From Oscillospiraceae bacterium (GTDB taxonomy: Bacteria; Bacillota; Clostridia; Oscillospirales; Ruminococcaceae), in assembly GCA_017472375.1 (NCBI GenBank), contig JAFUQL010000269.1, positions 1-6,582 on the forward strand: a DNA stretch of 6,582 nucleotides, given 5' to 3'. The stretch's first letter is position 1. Each line of letters opens with the position of its first letter. Under the pieces are notes generated by a model. The model did not search any database, was not told the origin of the DNA, and saw only the letters and a list, made by a program, of their open reading frames with translations. This document shows positions 4,518 through 6,582 of the stretch, one piece after another. A program made the translations under genes and the position numbers.

Positions 4518-6582
4518 TCAGTCCGTGTTCTTCTTCGCCCGGCCGCGTTTTTTGGCGGGCTCGGCAGCAGCCAGCGCCCGGTCACGCTCCAGCACAGGCT
4601 TCAGATAGCGGCCCGTGAAGCTGGCGGGATGCTCCGCCACCTCCTCCGGGGTGCCTTCGGCCACCATAAGGCCGCCGGCACTGCCGCCCTCGGGGCCCAG
4701 ATCGATGATGTGATCCGCCCGCTTGATGACGTCCATGTTGTGCTCGATGATCACCACCGTGTTGCCTGCATCCACCAGCTTGTCCAGGACCTCCACCAAA
4801 CGGTGAACGTCGGCCACATGCAGGCCGGTGGTGGGCTCATCCAGAATGTATACCGTCTGGCCGGTGCCCCGGCGGGCCAGCTCCAGCGCCAGCTTCACAC
4901 GCTGGGCCTCGCCGCCCGACAGGGTGGTGGCGCTCTGACCTAGCTGCACATAGCCCAGACCCACGTCGTAGAGGGTCTGCAGCTTGCGGTGGATCTTGGG
5001 GATGTTGGCAAAGAAGGTCGCGGCCTCCTCTACCGTCATATTCAACACATCTGCGATGTTTTTATCCTTATATTTGACCTCCAGCGTTTCGCGGTTGTAC
5101 CGCGCGCCCTTGCACACCTCGCAGGGAACGTAGATGTTGGGCAAAAAGTGCATGGCGATCTCAAGGATGCCGTTGCCCTCGCAGGCCTCACAGCGGCCGC
5201 CCTTCACATTGAAGCTGAACCGCCCGGCGTTGTAGCCGCGCATCTTGGCGTCCTGCGTCTGGGCAAACAGAGTGCGGATGTCGTTGAACACCCCGGTATA
5301 GGTGGCGGGGTTGGAGCGGGGCGTACGGCCGATGGGCGACTGGTCGATGCCGATGACCTTATCCACCCACTCAAGGCCCTCCATGTCCCCGTGCTTGCCG
5401 GGCCGATGCTTGGAGCCGTTCAGATCAGCAGCCAGCCGCTTGTAGAGGATCTCATTGATGAGGGAGGACTTGCCCGAGCCGGAAATGCCGGTGACCACCG
5501 TCATCTTGCCCAGCGGGATGTCCACACTCAGATGCTGCAGGTTGTTCTCATAGGCATCCACGATGCGGATGCGCTTGCCGTTGCCCGGGCGGCGCACGTC
5601 GGGCACCTCGATGCGCTTGCGCCCCGCCAGATACTGACCGGTGATGCTGCGCGGCTCGGCGCAGATGTCCTCCACCGAACCGACCGCCACCACCTCGCCG
5701 CCGTGAACGCCTGCGCCGGGGCCGATGTCCACGATGTAATCCGCCTGCCGCATGGTGTCCTCATCGTGTTCCACCACGATCAGGGTGTTGCCAAGGTCGC
5801 GCAAACGCTTCAACGTGGCGATGAGCTTGTCGTTGTCCCGCTGGTGCAGGCCGATGCTGGGCTCATCCAGCACATACAGAACGCCGGTCAGAGCGCTGCC
5901 GATCTGGGTGGCCAGGCGGATACGCTGGCTCTCGCCGCCGGACAGGCCCACCGAACCGCGGGCCAGCGTCAGGTAGTCCAGGCCCACGCTCTGCAGGAAG
6001 CCCAGCCGCTCCCGCACCTCTTTTAAAATGCCATCGGCGATCATGTGTTCCCGGCTCGTCAGCTCCATTTGTTCGATGAACTGCAGCTCCTCCCGCACGC
6101 TCATCTGGCAGAACTGGCTGATGTTGATGCCGCCCACCGTCACCGCAAGGCTGGTGGCCTTCAGACGGTGGCCGTGACAGTCGGGACATTCCACCCCGTT
6201 CATCACGGTGGCGATCTCCTCTTTCATCCACTCGCTGCTGGTGTCGCGGAAGCGCCGCTCCAGATTGGGCACGATGCCCTCAAACTCGTTCAGGTATCGG
6301 CCCGAGCCGAACTCATTCTGGCGGTGCATCTCAATGCGCTCGCCACCGGTGCCGTACAGGATGGCGTTCACCGCCTCATTGCTCATGGCGCAGATGGGGG
6401 TGTCCAGATCAAAACCGTACCGCTTGCCCAGACCCACATAGTACATTTCGCTCACCGAGCCCTCGGCGTAGTACCAGCCGCTGGCCTTGATGGCGCTCTG
6501 CCGGATGCTCAGCTTTTTGTTGGGCAGGATCAGCTCCGGGTCCACCTTCATAAACACGCCCAGGCCGGTACATTTCTCGCAG
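4518..6582 (-). CDS. uvrA: UvrABC excinuclease subunit A (5' end cut off by window edge)
   Basis: UvrA is the ATP-binding damage sensor of nucleotide excision repair; it dimerises, scans DNA and loads UvrB. About 688 codons of the usual 940 or so are present. The window opens at CEKCTGLG, the second half of the first zinc module, so the first Walker A is off-window. Visible are CPDCHGHRL (6177-6188 for the CxxC), ABC signature LSGGESQ (5925-5945) and Walker B VLDEPS (5856-5873) of the first ATPase; then Walker A GISGSGKSS (5463-5489), the CEAC...CEVC zinc finger (5192-5112), signature LSGGEAQ (4922-4902) and YILDEPTTGLH of the second. The tail is lysine- and arginine-rich (KKRGRAKKNTD) and ends at TGA 4518. 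A GTG near 6557 opens an apparent shorter ORF, but the frame continues upstream with conserved residues, so it is not the start. No frameshift or missing key residue was seen. Confidence 0.98.
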   Translation of the reverse strand, partial: CEKCTGLGVFMKVDPELILPNKKLSIRQSAIKASGWYYAEGSVSEMYYVGLGKRYGFDLDTPICAMSNEAVNAILYGTGGERIEMHRQNEFGSGRYLNEFEGIVPNLERRFRDTSSEWMKEEIATVMNGVECPDCHGHRLKATSLAVTVGGINISQFCQMSVREELQFIEQMELTSREHMIADGILKEVRERLGFLQSVGLDYLTLARGSVGLSGGESQRIRLATQIGSALTGVLYVLDEPSIGLHQRDNDKLIATLKRLRDLGNTLIVVEHDEDTMRQADYIVDIGPGAGVHGGEVVAVGSVEDICAEPRSITGQYLAGRKRIEVPDVRRPGNGKRIRIVDAYENNLQHLSVDIPLGKMTVVTGISGSGKSSLINEILYKRLAADLNGSKHRPGKHGDMEGLEWVDKVIGIDQSPIGRTPRSNPATYTGVFNDIRTLFAQTQDAKMRGYNAGRFSFNVKGGRCEACEGNGILEIAMHFLPNIYVPCEVCKGARYNRETLEVKYKDKNIADVLNMTVEEAATFFANIPKIHRKLQTLYDVGLGYVQLGQSATTLSGGEAQRVKLALELARRGTGQTVYILDEPTTGLHVADVHRLVEVLDKLVDAGNTVVIIEHNMDVIKRADHIIDLGPEGGSAGGLMVAEGTPEEVAEHPASFTGRYLKPVLERDRALAAAEPAKKRGRAKKNTD

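Noticed and set aside
4989..6026. A 345-codon plus-strand frame antisense to uvrA.
   Set aside because: It is also in register with uvrA codons, has low-complexity His/Ala/Leu/Gly composition and no domain.

Overview
The window looks like ordinary chromosomal housekeeping DNA from a GC-rich Firmicute. I infer the Oscillospiraceae (Faecalibacterium/Gemmiger-like), because the protein motifs are Gram-positive in type, codons are strongly GC-biased, and the gene order is that of Bacillota. The family placement is an inference from composition and gene content, not from a marker search. All four genes lie on the minus strand, so transcription runs from high to low coordinates. No RNA gene, mobile element, CRISPR array or phage signature was seen.

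Layout in the direction of transcription: (1) the 3' two thirds or so of uvrA (6582 to 4518; the N-terminal part lies outside the window); (2) a 133-bp gap with a good sigma-A-type promoter and a small leader hairpin; (3) complete miaB, with a GTG start (4384 to 3002); (4) a 138-bp gap with two GC-rich stems that can also pair in another arrangement; (5) a small YlbF/YmcA-family gene, complete, with a cysteine-rich tail (2863 to 2456); (6) a 139-bp gap with a terminator-like hairpin; (7) mutS from its start codon (2316) to the window edge, lacking only about the last 100 residues.

The genes fall into two themes. UvrA (nucleotide excision repair) and MutS (mismatch repair) are DNA-damage recognition ATPases. 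MiaB (tRNA 2-methylthiolation, an Fe-S radical-SAM enzyme) and the YlbF/YmcA protein (a family known in Bacillus subtilis as subunits of an Fe-S-containing complex that affects RNase Y-dependent RNA processing) are RNA-related. The order miaB, ymcA-like, mutS matches the Bacillus subtilis miaB-ricA(ymcA)-cotE-mutS-mutL region without cotE. This suggests the small gene is the positional counterpart of ricA, and that mutL probably follows just beyond the left edge.

I found no evidence for a new multi-gene system. The observations most worth checking are the cysteine-rich tail of the YlbF-family protein beside an Fe-S enzyme gene, and the RNA structures in the three intergenic gaps.
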